Positions 13,598 through 23,899 of a stretch of DNA of 64,000 nt are shown here, one piece after another. Each line of letters begins with the position of its first letter. Position 1 is the stretch's first letter. The translations under genes and the position numbers were made by a program. The notes beneath the pieces are model-generated. The model had not been told where the DNA came from, did no database searches, and saw nothing but the letters and a program-made list of their open reading frames with translations. This DNA is from Gigaspora rosea (lineage: Eukaryota; Glomeromycota; Glomeromycetes; Diversisporales; Gigasporaceae), in NCBI GenBank assembly GCA_003550325.1, contig QKWP01000230.1, positions 107,978 through 171,977 of the forward strand, written 5' to 3'.

Positions 13598-15389
13598 ATG
13601 AATAATGAATATATTCAAAATTTTTCAAATTTACTTGAAAGCCCTAGAGACTTTGATGTAAAAATTAATGTTGGTGAAAACCAAAATATTAAAGTATTTA
13701 AAGCTCATTCTAATATCTTATCGGCAAAATCTGATTACTTTAAAGCTGCATTATCATCACGATGGGCAAGAAGAGAAGATGGATTTATCATTTTCGATAA
13801 ACCTAATATTTCTCCACCTGTGTTTGAAATTCTTGTAAAGTAAGTTTATGTTTTTAGTTTCCATTTCAAATCAGTTGTTTATAAATTAATAAATGTCTTC
13901 CATATATAAATAAAAAAATTTTATGACGTTAATTGAAATAATGTTTTATTTCCACAAAATAAATAGTTATATTTATAAAGGAACATTTTCCAATTATGAT
14001 GAAGTTAGCCTTTTCGATATTTTTATTGCAGCTGATGAGATTGGATTATCAAAAATTAGTCATCAAATTGAAGAACGTTTGAAAAATGAAGTACTTGAAT
14101 ATATTAGGCAAGGTGAATTTTTCAAAGCATTGGAATTTTCTGAAGAAATTCTCAAAAACATTCCGTATAGTGCTGAATTTCAAGAAAGTCTTTCAAAATG
14201 GGATGTTTCTAATTATAGATGTGATTTGGAAAGAATAAACGGGTTATCAAAGACGCTTTACAAGAACTCCACGCTGACTTCTTTGGATCTTAGTTATAAT
14301 ATTCTTGGACCAGAAGGAGGAAAAGCATTGGCAGATGCACTTTGCAATGACTTCACGTTGAAAGATTTGAATCTAAGATATAACAACCTTGGATTAAAAG
14401 GTGAAGAAGCATTAGCAAATGCACTTTGCAAGAACTCCACGCTGACTTCTTTGGATCTTAGTTGGAATGAATTTGGATCAAAAGGGGGAAAAATATTAGC
14501 TGATGCACTTTGCAAGAACTCCACACTGATTTCTTTGGATATTAGTTGGAATAAGTTTGGACCAGAAGGAAGAAAAGCATTAACTGATGCACTTTGCAAG
14601 AACACCGCGCTTACTTCTTTGAATCTTGGATGTAATAACTTTGGATTGGAAGAAGAAAAAGCATTAGCAGACGCACTTTGCAAGAACTCCACACTGACTT
14701 CTTTAGATCTTTATGATAATAAACTTGGATCAGAAGGAGGAAAAGAATTAGCAAATGCACTTTGTAACAACTCCACGCTAAAATATTTGAACCTTAGTTA
14801 TAATAATTTTGATCCAGAAGGCGGGAAAGCATTAGCGGATGCACTTTGCAAGAACTCCACGCTGAAAGATTTGAATCTTAGACATAATAATCTTAGATCA
14901 GAAGGAGGAAAAGCGTTAGCAGTTGCTCTTTGCAAGAACTCTACGCTGACTTCTTTGAATCTTTTAGGTAATTGGATTGGATTGGAAGGAGGAAAAGCAT
15001 TAGCAGATGCACTTTGCAAGAACTCCACACTTACTTCTTTGAATTTTGGAAGTAATAACCTTGGATTGGAAGGAGGAAAAGCATTAGCAAATGCACTTTG
15101 CAAGAACTCAACGCTGACTTCTTTGGATCTTAGTTGGAATCAATTTGGATCTGAAGGAGGAAATGCATTAGCCGATGCACTTTGTAAGAATACAACGCTT
15201 ACTTCTTTAAATCTTGGAGGTAATAAACTTGGGTTGAAAGGAGGAAAAGTATTAGCAGATGCACTTTGCAAGAACTCCACGCTGACTTCTTTGGATCTTT
15301 GTGATAATGCTCTTAGATCAGAGGAAGGAAAAGTATTGGAAAATGCACTTTGCAAAAACTCCACGTTGATGCATTTTAAACTTACTTGA
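13598..15389 (+). CDS. BTB domain - leucine-rich-repeat protein
   Basis: Two exons, 13598-13839 and 13967-15389, joined across a 127-bp phase-2 intron (GTAAGT donor, ATAG acceptor), give a 554-aa protein. The ATG giving MNNEYIQNF is preferred over an upstream in-frame ATG at 13550 because it aligns with copy 1 and follows the shared T-rich leader. Residues 1 to about 105 are a BTB/POZ fold: FDVKINVGE, FKAHSNILSAKSDYFKAA, ISPPVFEILV, YIYKGTF. Residues 105-170 are a helical BACK-like linker. Residues about 174-554 are some 14 RI-type LRRs of 28 residues, consensus ALCKNSTLTSLDLSWN.FG.EGGKALAD. There is no NACHT, F-box, signal peptide or membrane segment. BTB proteins commonly bridge Cullin-3 to a target; the LRR would be the binding surface (inference). 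Repeats are so alike at DNA level that unequal exchange is expected. Neighbour: the frameshifted sister copy 6 kb upstream. Confidence 0.88.
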
Positions 15390-15717
15390 GATAGTAATAG
15401 CTTTGATTTTAAATTAGAATCAAATAATCCAAATCTTAAAATATCAATAAATAATAAATTCGATAAGGTAGTTATGTAAATTACAATTCAAATGTAAAAA
15501 TTGTAAATTGAACAATATTTTTGTAAAAATGTTAGATTGATCTTAAATAAATTTAAATAATCAAATTTTAATTGATATTTACTAATCTGTAAGAGAGAAA
15601 GACTATATTACTATAGGAAACTGTAATACTGTAAATTAATAAATAACAATTCTTTAAATTATATATGTTTAATACAGAAACTATCAACATCTAGATTTGA
15701 AATTCAGATATCGTGTC

Positions 15718-16235
15718 TAGTGCTCCGAATCGGGTCGGGTCGGGTCGGTTAGAAAATTTTGACCCGAAAGTTTCGGGTCGGGTTCGGGTCGGGTTCGGGT
15801 TGAGAATTAACCTGACCCGACCCGAATGTTTATATAGATTAGTCTTTTTTTTCTTTAGAATAGCGGTTATCATTTAACCAATTGGGATGCAGGATCAGGT
15901 GTAATGCAAAATCGAAACGAAACAAGATTTTTTTTAAACAATCTCTTCTAACTTAAAATCTTGACTATGAAACTACACTTTTTTTTTAACAAAAAAAATT
16001 CTTTGCGAAATTTTGGGTTAGAAAGTGAGGGTCTTTAGTTATTGCATCTACCAAACGCTAATTCTAATCTTAGTCTGCCGTTATTTGTTTGTTTAATGTA
16101 AAATCAAAACAAACAAAATAATTGGTTGATCAGGGGTGACGCAATGAATAATAATTTTTTTTTTACATCAAAGGTCATGCAATTTTTTTTTTTTTTNNNN
16201 NNNNNNNNNNNNNNNNNNNNNNNNNNNNNNTTTTT

Positions 16236-16309
<74 letters not shown>

Positions 16310-16513
16310 ATTTAAGGCCAAAATTTTATTTTTTTAAAACTTTAGCATGTTGGGCTTAAAAATTTGGGTTGGGTTTGAGTTGGGTCGGGTCGGGACAGGG
16401 TTGGACCTGGTTGAAGTGCTAACCCGAAAGTTTTCAACCTGACCTGACCCAAAATTTCAGGTCGGGTTCGGGTTGGCTATAACCTGACCCGAACCGACCC
16501 ATTCGGAGCACTA
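15718..16513. mobile_element. hAT-like MITE with GGGTC-rich wings
   Basis: Terminal inverted repeat TAGTGCTCCGAATCGGGTCG. The flanks are ATCGTGTC (15710-15717) and ATCATGTC (16514-16521), an 8-bp target duplication with one difference. The paralogous site in the first duplicated copy (near 10210-10225) is empty, which confirms the insertion and dates it after the duplication. The wings are runs of CGGGTCGGGT and its complement. The interior is poly-T with an assembly gap and codes for nothing. Confidence 0.85.
16197..16230. other. Assembly gap (34 N)
   Basis: Run of N within poly-T, most likely a homopolymer-related break. Confidence 0.99.
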
Positions 16514-17201
16514 ATCATGTCAATTCAATTATTAATAATTGTCAGAGATTATGCTGAAATCGCATGTTCCTGAAATGTTGATCTATTTTGATATGAAATT
16601 TTAAAATTTTTTTGAGTTGTTTTTTTCATTCTTGTCTTATAGGGTTAGGGCAAAGTTTGGTCGTAGATGTGTTATTTAAAGAGTATATATGGATTTTTGC
16701 AAGTCTTATAGTTTAAAATCGAGACCTCAAATTTCAGCATCATCTGAAAATAATTAATAATTAAATTATGAATTACACCTAATAATATATATAAATTTTT
16801 AGAATTAAAGATGCAAATTCAGCAATTTTCATTTATTTTTAGTAAGTTAAACATTATAACTATGATTTAAATACAATATATAACATAAACTTTAAAGCAC
16901 GTAATACTTGTAATTCTGTAACTAAATTTTATTCAAAGCTGAAGTATTGGAAAACATTTATTATTTGATTTTTTGATTTTTATGTTCAATGAAAAAATTA
17001 AAATTTTTTAAAAAAATATATTCAACAAACATAAAAATTAAAAGTTAAATAATAAATCTTCTTTAATTTTAATAAAAATTTTAGGATATGTGTATTTTGA
17101 TATTCAAAACAAGTTTACTTAATTGATAATTATCAATTAACATAGTAACGTTTTGACTTTACTATATAGCAACTTTCTGTGAATTTTTATTATAATAAAT
17201 A

Positions 17202-17363
17202 CAGTCGGCCCTTTCAGAACCAATCTTGTCAAAACTGATAACCTGCCAAAATCAGTTAAAAATCAATCTACTAGACACCCATTCCATAAGTAATAACTGA
17301 TAACCTGCCATTTCTGATACTAAACCTGTCCACCATATATACTGGTTCTAAAACAGCTGACTG
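17202..17363. mobile_element. Tc1/mariner-like MITE, 162 bp
   Basis: Ends CAGTCGGCCCTTTCAGAACC and, read inward from the right, CAGTCAGCTGTTTTAGAACC. The dinucleotide TA lies immediately outside both ends (17200-17201, 17364-17365), as expected for the Tc1/mariner superfamily. The words CTGATAACCTGCCA occur twice inside. Confidence 0.7.
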
Positions 17364-17698
17364 TACTTCAATATTATTGGCTATTTTACTATATATATAT
17401 AGGATATAATAAAGTGATGACGCCTTCTCTCTAAAAAATTACATGATTTACTGCACTTCCCTTACTAATTTTTTTCTTTTTTACTTTTTTAGCTACTTTG
17501 CTGTAATATCATTGATATTTGTCATTGGTATAATTATTGGTATAATATTATCATTAGTATTATCCCATTAGATTTTCTTTTAGGCTCAACACCCTATGTT
17601 TCTTTGGCAAGTAGTCTTGCATGTCTCTTGTAGAATGGTTATGTATATATTTTTAGAATTTTTTGAAGTAATCTTATACATTTTGTAAGGACTATGTT

Positions 17699-18634
17699 AT
17701 TAATTGATGATTCGCCAGTCAACTGATGCATGATCATAGTGTAACGTGATGCAAATTACTATGTAAATCACTTATAGACGAAGTGCCACGATCACCCAAG
17801 GAAAATACTTTTTTTACTAAGTTAGTAAGTAATGTCGACTAATTAAAAGTTGTAGAGCTCGTTGAGACGCATCTAACGGTGGTTAGATCATCAAAATCGG
17901 CCCAGTAGATGCAGAGATATTATCGAAAAACGATTGGCGATTATATAAAATTCTATGTAAACAAACATTTTACATAAAATTTTATATAGTCGCCCAATCG
18001 TTTTTTGAAGATAACTGGCATCTACTGGGCCAATTTTGATGATCTCACCACCTTTAGATCCGTCATAATGAGCTCTACAACTTTCAATTAATCAGCATGA
18101 TTCATTAGCTTAATAAAAAAAATATTTTTTCTTAGGTGATCGTGGCATTTCTACCTATAATATAGATTATTATAGCAGAAATGCCACGATCACCCAAGGA
18201 AAAATATTTTTTTTACTAAGTTAATGAATCATGTCGATTAATTGAAAATTGAGAGCTTATTATGACGAATCTAATGGTGGTGAGATTATCAAAATTGGCC
18301 CAGTAGATGCTGAGTTATCTTCAAAAACCGATTGGGCGACTATATAAAATTTTATGTAAACAAATATTTGTTTACATAGAATTTTATATAATCGCCAATC
18401 GTTTTTCAACGATATCTCCGCATCTACTGGGCCGATTTTGATGATCTAACCCGTTAGATGCGTCTCAACGAGCCCTACAACTTTCAATTAGTCGACATGA
18501 CTTACTAACTTAGTAAGAAAAATATTTTTCCTTGGGTGATCGTGGCATTTCGTCTATAAGTGATTTACATAGTAATTTGCATCATGTTACACTATGATCA
18601 TGCATCAGTTGACTGGCGGATCATCAATTAATCA
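17699..18634. repeat. Double foldback element
   Basis: Outer arms start TTGATGATTCGCCAGTC and end GACTGGCGGATCATCAA. Inside lie two successive palindromes (about 17788-18149 and 18181-18550), each bounded by TGCCACGATCACCCAAGG and its complement. The whole is therefore symmetric around about 18165, with four related half-arms. It splits a degenerate repeat region (17590-17690 and 18770-18940, words such as GGTCTTGCACATTTCTCT). No coding capacity. No target duplication was recognised. Confidence 0.75.
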
Positions 18635-20007
18635 TCTGATTATTTTTATCAGAGGCCTACTCTTCTATAATATACATATAGTCAGGTTACTTATATATAA
18701 TTTCACTTTTTTTTTTACACCTTTCCCCTAAAAAATTACCTGATTTTTGTTACTTTGTAGAAAGCAGAGCATTCTTGGTAGGTGGTCCTGTATGTTTCTC
18801 TAGTGGGTGGTCTTGCACATTTCTCTATTGGGTGGGCAGGTTTTGCACATTTTTTCAATAGTGTTCTTGCATATTTTCTTAGTGGTAGTCTAGTGTTAGT
18901 CTTGCACATTTCTACAGAATAGTTTTGTAAGTTTTATGTCTTTTGCATAGGGTGAGGGGCACGCGTAAATTTTTAGGCATGCACAGGGGGAATATGCCTT
19001 AGACCGGGGGCAAGCACCTTCATGCCTGGGCATGCCCCCTTGATATATCCAACTAATCAGAAAGCAAACAAATATGTAATTATTTATTAACTTCTCACCT
19101 TTTATTAGGTTTTACAAAAAATGTTACTTCATGGCAACAGTACTGAAGTTTTTTAGTAAACGAAAAATAATATAGCAAAATAGTTAAATAAGTTTTCAAG
19201 CCACCTACTGAATTTATAATCTTAAGCATATACTCAAATATTGTATCTAATATTCCTGTATTTTTTATAGTGAATATGAAGATACTTAGTTATATAGATA
19301 AGATCTTTATATGAGATGCAAAGCTGCGTAGTTGAAACTTATTTTAAGATTTTATAATGCTAATATTAGTGATTTAGAATTTTGTGGCAGCAGTTAATAA
19401 AACATTCAGTACAGAATCTAAAAGCTTTATCGTATATATCTTGAAAATTATATGAAAATGGTTTATCAAAGCACTGGTTATTTATTCATTTGGGTGAGTA
19501 TAGAATGTTTCTTACTCGAAATATTTATAGAATAATTTTATATTTTGTTTATTTATATTAATTTTAGTGGATAAGTAAGTATTTAGAATGATATTCAAAG
19601 TTCATGAATATTACACAATACTTATCACTTACACTATATATTTATTTTTATTTAATAGAAAATAATGATAAAGAGCATTAATGCCATTTATTTAATCAAT
19701 CAAAATATCTAAAGCAATCTAGAATAATTTTTCTTTTTTGAAAAAAATTCTTATAAAGGTCAAACTGAGTTTAAAAGCCAAGTATATGCTAATTTTTAAC
19801 ATACTTAATACTGTAACTGCTTATTATTTATCTGAGTCCAAACTTCAATAATATTTTAGATGCCAATTCATTTATAAATCTTATGAAGAATTATAAAAAA
19901 TATCATCAACTGACTATTGTCCTCTACTGAGCAATTTGATTCATCATGAATCTGAGATAAGTTGTTATTTTTAACATTTTTAAGCATTTTTAAGTTAAAG
20001 AATTCTG

Positions 20008-21943
20008 TCATAATAGTATTTCATCTTGATCTATCATAACTTCTTCTAGCTCCTTGCTCAACTCCTCTATTGATACATTTTCTTTCTCCTCTTCTTCATT
20101 ATCCTCATCCAAACTAATGCTAGTATTATTATTAGAATTTAGGGGCTTAGAAACAGGTTTATTTTGCTTATTTTTTATAACCTTATTAAGTTCATGCCTA
20201 AGCTGTCCAAGCATGGAAAGGCTATCAGGAGTTAATCAATTTTTTTCTTTAGATTTAACCATTCCAAGTAATGAGAAAAGCCGTTCACAAGCAGCCCCAT
20301 GAGGAGCAATAGAAAGAACTTTTATTGCAAAATAACATAGGAGAGGTGCATTTCCAGTAAATTCTGACCAAAATAGCTATGAAGGTTTTAAAGTAGATAT
20401 ATTATTAAATGGTGGATCATTGTTTTTATAACCAATTAACTCCTTGCATAAAAGAATTGCTTCATTTTTTTTTAAAATTCCAAGCTTGAGCTAGTTTAAG
20501 AGAAGCATAAATAATTTTATCTTCTTCCATCTTCCCAGATATAGCTAGTTGTTTATTACATTTGTTAATTATGGTAAGAGCATGATTTTAAGACCATTAT
20601 TAGGAATATTAAGTAAAGATATTTGCTGTAAATATAAATTAACTCTTTAAAGACATTAGCTAAAGTAGAATCACTTGATTCTAGCCTTCCAATAGTATTG
20701 ACGATAGGCTTAATTACTTTAGTTAGTATTTCATTATCTGCAAAATGGTATCTGTCATAAATAAGATTTTTGATCATAATATTTTCAATCTCAGGGTAGT
20801 TAGAACGTTCAGTTTCACTTAACAAAAGACAATGTCGAAAACCTTCTTCATAAGTTGAGACACCTACTCAAGCCTTAGCGAGTGAATACCATTGTGTTTC
20901 ACAAAATGTAGACAAAAAATATCTTATGCCTTTTTTTTTGCTAGTTTTGCAACTCCCGATGCCAAATATGAGATGCATTAAAAAAATTAACAAACTTCTG
21001 GTTTTTTTACAAACCGTAATAGCATCTGAAAAACCAACAATATCTTTGACGATAAGTTAAAAACGCATAAGCAGCAACATATTGGGATGATATTAGGGTA
21101 TTCATTATGAAGTAATTGCTTCTTCTGTTCATATTCGAAGGATTATCCATTACGCAAGCAATTGGTGATAACATTTGGACGCCATTTACAGATAGGGCCT
21201 CTTTTACTTTATTTTTAAGAAAATCATCTTTATAACGATATGCAGATAAGTCACAAATATTTAATATGATTTCTTGATACTCTTTAAGGGCCATGAATAC
21301 ATATAGAATTTTCCGAAGTATCAGTCTATCTATCAAGAGAAATTGTAAAATCTATAAGGCTAGAAAGAGTAGTTAACTTCTCTTGAATATGAATAGAAAA
21401 CATTTTAGTTAAAAAGCTTCCTTTTATCATAAGAAGGACGATTATAGACAAAATTTAAATTATAAAGAAAATCCTTCAAATATGGATTTTCAACAAGACG
21501 AAAGTTAAGGTTTTCATAAACAACAGCTTTTAAAAACTTTTGGTTAAGGCCTTCTGACTTGCACTAGACAAGGGTTGAGTACACCAATTAAGAATACTGT
21601 TTTGACGAGAATAAAGTATAGATAATTGTTGCATATTATCATTTGCTTGAATATTCATTTGTTCAGTATGTGTATTATTTTCATTGTTACAAGGATGTTT
21701 TCGAGATGAAAGACTTTCACAATTAATCTTTTGTAAATAGGCTGTTTTTTCAGTAACAGGCCAATCACTACATCAAAGAACATGTCGATGAAGCCTATCA
21801 GGTTTACCACTTAGTCCAGCTAAGCAGTATTTATATTTCGCTGTATATCTATTTCCTCCTCCTTTAGTTTCAGAATGGTAATACCCACTCCAGCGCAGGC
21901 CTTGTATTGGAAGTGGCAATGCAAAACCTGTAGGAATAGACAT
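20008..21943 (-). pseudogene. hAT-family transposase relic
   Basis: Minus strand, starting MSIPTGFALPLPIQGLRW. A BED-type zinc-binding region follows (CKYC-like pair, then RLHRHVL). The middle has the first catalytic-region motif, VMDNPSNMNRR, matching the hAT VxDNASNM block, then a segment with FFNASHIWHRELQN. Further on is KPIVNTIGRLESSDSTLANVF, typical of these transposases. The C-terminal hATC dimerisation domain reads FWSEFTGNAPLLCYFAIKVL and APHGAACERLFSLLGMVKS, followed by an acidic tail (DEDNEEEEKENVSIEELSKE). Multiple stops and frame changes interrupt it (for example after RLHRHVL, before LFWSEF, after KSKEKN), so it is inactive. Expected function when intact: cut-and-paste transposase in the nucleus. 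Confidence 0.82.
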
Positions 21944-22126
21944 ATTTGAAATATAGTAATTTTTTAGATAATTTTAAAAATTTCTGTTTATAAAGAAAAA
22001 ACAATTACTAACTCAACGCTAAAGTCAGATTATAATAGAAAATTATGAAGTATCTTAAATTTATTGAGAGAAAACTCAAGGTCTTTTATACACTTCTGCG
22101 AAATATGACTTTCTTTCGCTAAGTAT

Positions 22127-22626
22127 TGTTACAAGCGACTATTGCCTTCAATATAGTACTTGCAACACAGCACACAGCGACAGAGATCTTGTAAGGGTCG
22201 GAGAAGATATGAAGCGGCGTGGAAGTGGGATATTACTTCACTAGAGCGGTTCAGTTTATATTTATTAATTAGCAGGAGTATTATTTATTTGGCAAAGATA
22301 TATTTTATTTATTGAGATGATAATATTCCAGAAATACAATTATTTAAGTGTTAGAGGGGAAGAAAGGAAGTCTGAGTCTAAGCTAAAAGCTAATGTGTAG
22401 AAGGTCAAAAACTAGGGTTTATATATCTTTCAAGCGAGTAATAAAATAATATAATAATACAATAATAATATAAAAATAATAATAAAACTGTAAAAACTGT
22501 AAACTGTAAAACTGTAAAACTGTAAAACTGTAAAACTGTAAAACTGTAAAACTGTAAAACTGTAAAACTGTAAAACTGTAAAACTCCGCTTTACTCTGTA
22601 TCTAACAAGAAACCTATTCTATAACA
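22127..22626 (-). repeat. 3' LTR of Gypsy copy A
   Basis: 500 bp, bounded by TG...CA. It contains about a dozen copies of the 8-bp unit TAAAACTG (about 22485-22583) near its start in element sense. A TATATAAACCC promoter-like box (about 22417-22427, minus) and several AATAAA words follow. Confidence 0.9.
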
Positions 22627-22638
22627 TTTCCGTCCCCT

Positions 22639-23364
22639 TTAAGAACGAACTCCGTGAGTTCCTGAATCTAATAACTTTTCAAACTTATCAGTTGTCAACC
22701 GAGTCAAGTTGTTTAATGAAATATATTGTGTTCGATAAAGCAGGGAGGGGTCTCGGTGTTGGAAAAGTTGATATGTCCGTTTTGCTCCTTTCCATAAATT
22801 ATAGGCTCTTCTTTTTCCAAGAGAGACTTTGAAAAGGTTCTTCATTTCTTTAAGGACTTTGGAATTATCTTGAAATTCTTTTAAAAGTTGTCCCAAGTAA
22901 TAACAAGTTTCGAGAGTTCTAATTTGTTGTTCTCTCTGGCTTCCACGAATCTCCTGGCTAAATCGATTTTTAATTTCGATAGCTTGGTCTTTCCAAGTGA
23001 AAGTTAAAAGAGGTTCTGTTCGAAAAGGAGTACTTGATTGCTCTTCATTTAAGTCTTGTATCATTGCAGCCAGTGTAACCTTTGGTCTTGAGTCTGGGTC
23101 AACATTGCTAGTTTCTGGTTCAAGTGTGAAAGTTTCTTCATCTATTTCTGGTTCAAGTTCTGTCTCTTCAGGGTAATCTTGGTTTTGTTCTACATTTTCT
23201 GTAGGAAACTGTAATGAAAGTAAAGTTTCAGCTCCATTAGTTACTGTAACATAACTTCCTGTAATAACAAGACCATTATGTTGTGCTAGGGGGTCTTGAT
23301 TCCATTGTCTAACAAGTTCTATGAGCGCAGTTAAGGTTTGGGGTTGAAGTGTAGGGGTTTCCAT
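22639..23364 (-). other. Extra ORF between integrase and 3' LTR (copy A)
   Basis: A 241-codon frame starting METPTLQPQTLTAL and ending just before the polypurine tract. The middle is acidic (EETELEPEIDEETFTLEPE); the C-terminal half is helical and basic, with EIRGSQREQQIRTLETCYYL and a KVSLGKRRAYNLWKG stretch. A homologue lies at the same place in the plus-strand element (about 50.4-51.1 kb), so this is a standard part of the family rather than captured noise. No domain recognised; no signal peptide or membrane segment, so it does not look like an envelope. Function unknown. Confidence 0.7.
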
Positions 23365-23899
23365 TTAAATTATTAAAGTTCTGTTTCTGGAAGAAAAAGG
23401 AAAAAGGAGAAATGTTTTTGGAAATTTTAATTTTAGAACAAAGGTGGCTAATCTAATAAAAATATGGTTGTACATGTTAAACTAAAGATAAATAAAAATA
23501 AAACTATCATCGTTTCGCAACGTCTATCATGTGATTACAAATTCGGGACATCGATCACATGACCAAAATCTTCTTGTAGATCAAAAGTAAATGCCGTCAA
23601 GACGATTTGCAAGTTCTGGAGGTGTTTTCGTACTAAGATAAGCTTAGTAGAAAAGATGCGGAATCTTTCGATAGGCATACTGACAAAAGTTTAGCTCAAA
23701 CAGATCGGTATTGATCGACTTTACTTAGTGGTAAACGTTCCACGGAATTAAAAATTCGATTTTCTATGTTTATAAATTCTAAAGAATTGTTTGTTATACA
23801 CAATATTTGAGGCTGTGTTTCCATCTGTTTTAAAAATTTCTTCCTAGAAATTCTAAATGACAATTATAGGTTGCCAATTCTATTTCTCAAAGTATCTGA

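Larger units (their letters stand above)
11203..16950. repeat. Segmental duplication, copy 2
   Basis: Second copy of the duplicated unit (see 5383-10540). It is longer because it received the 796-bp hAT-like element at 15718-16513. The stretch 11820-13250 has no gene and does not align with copy 1. Confidence 0.75.

Noticed and set aside
16126-16359. Poly-F frame across the N gap
   Set aside because: Homopolymer T and unknown bases; not a gene.
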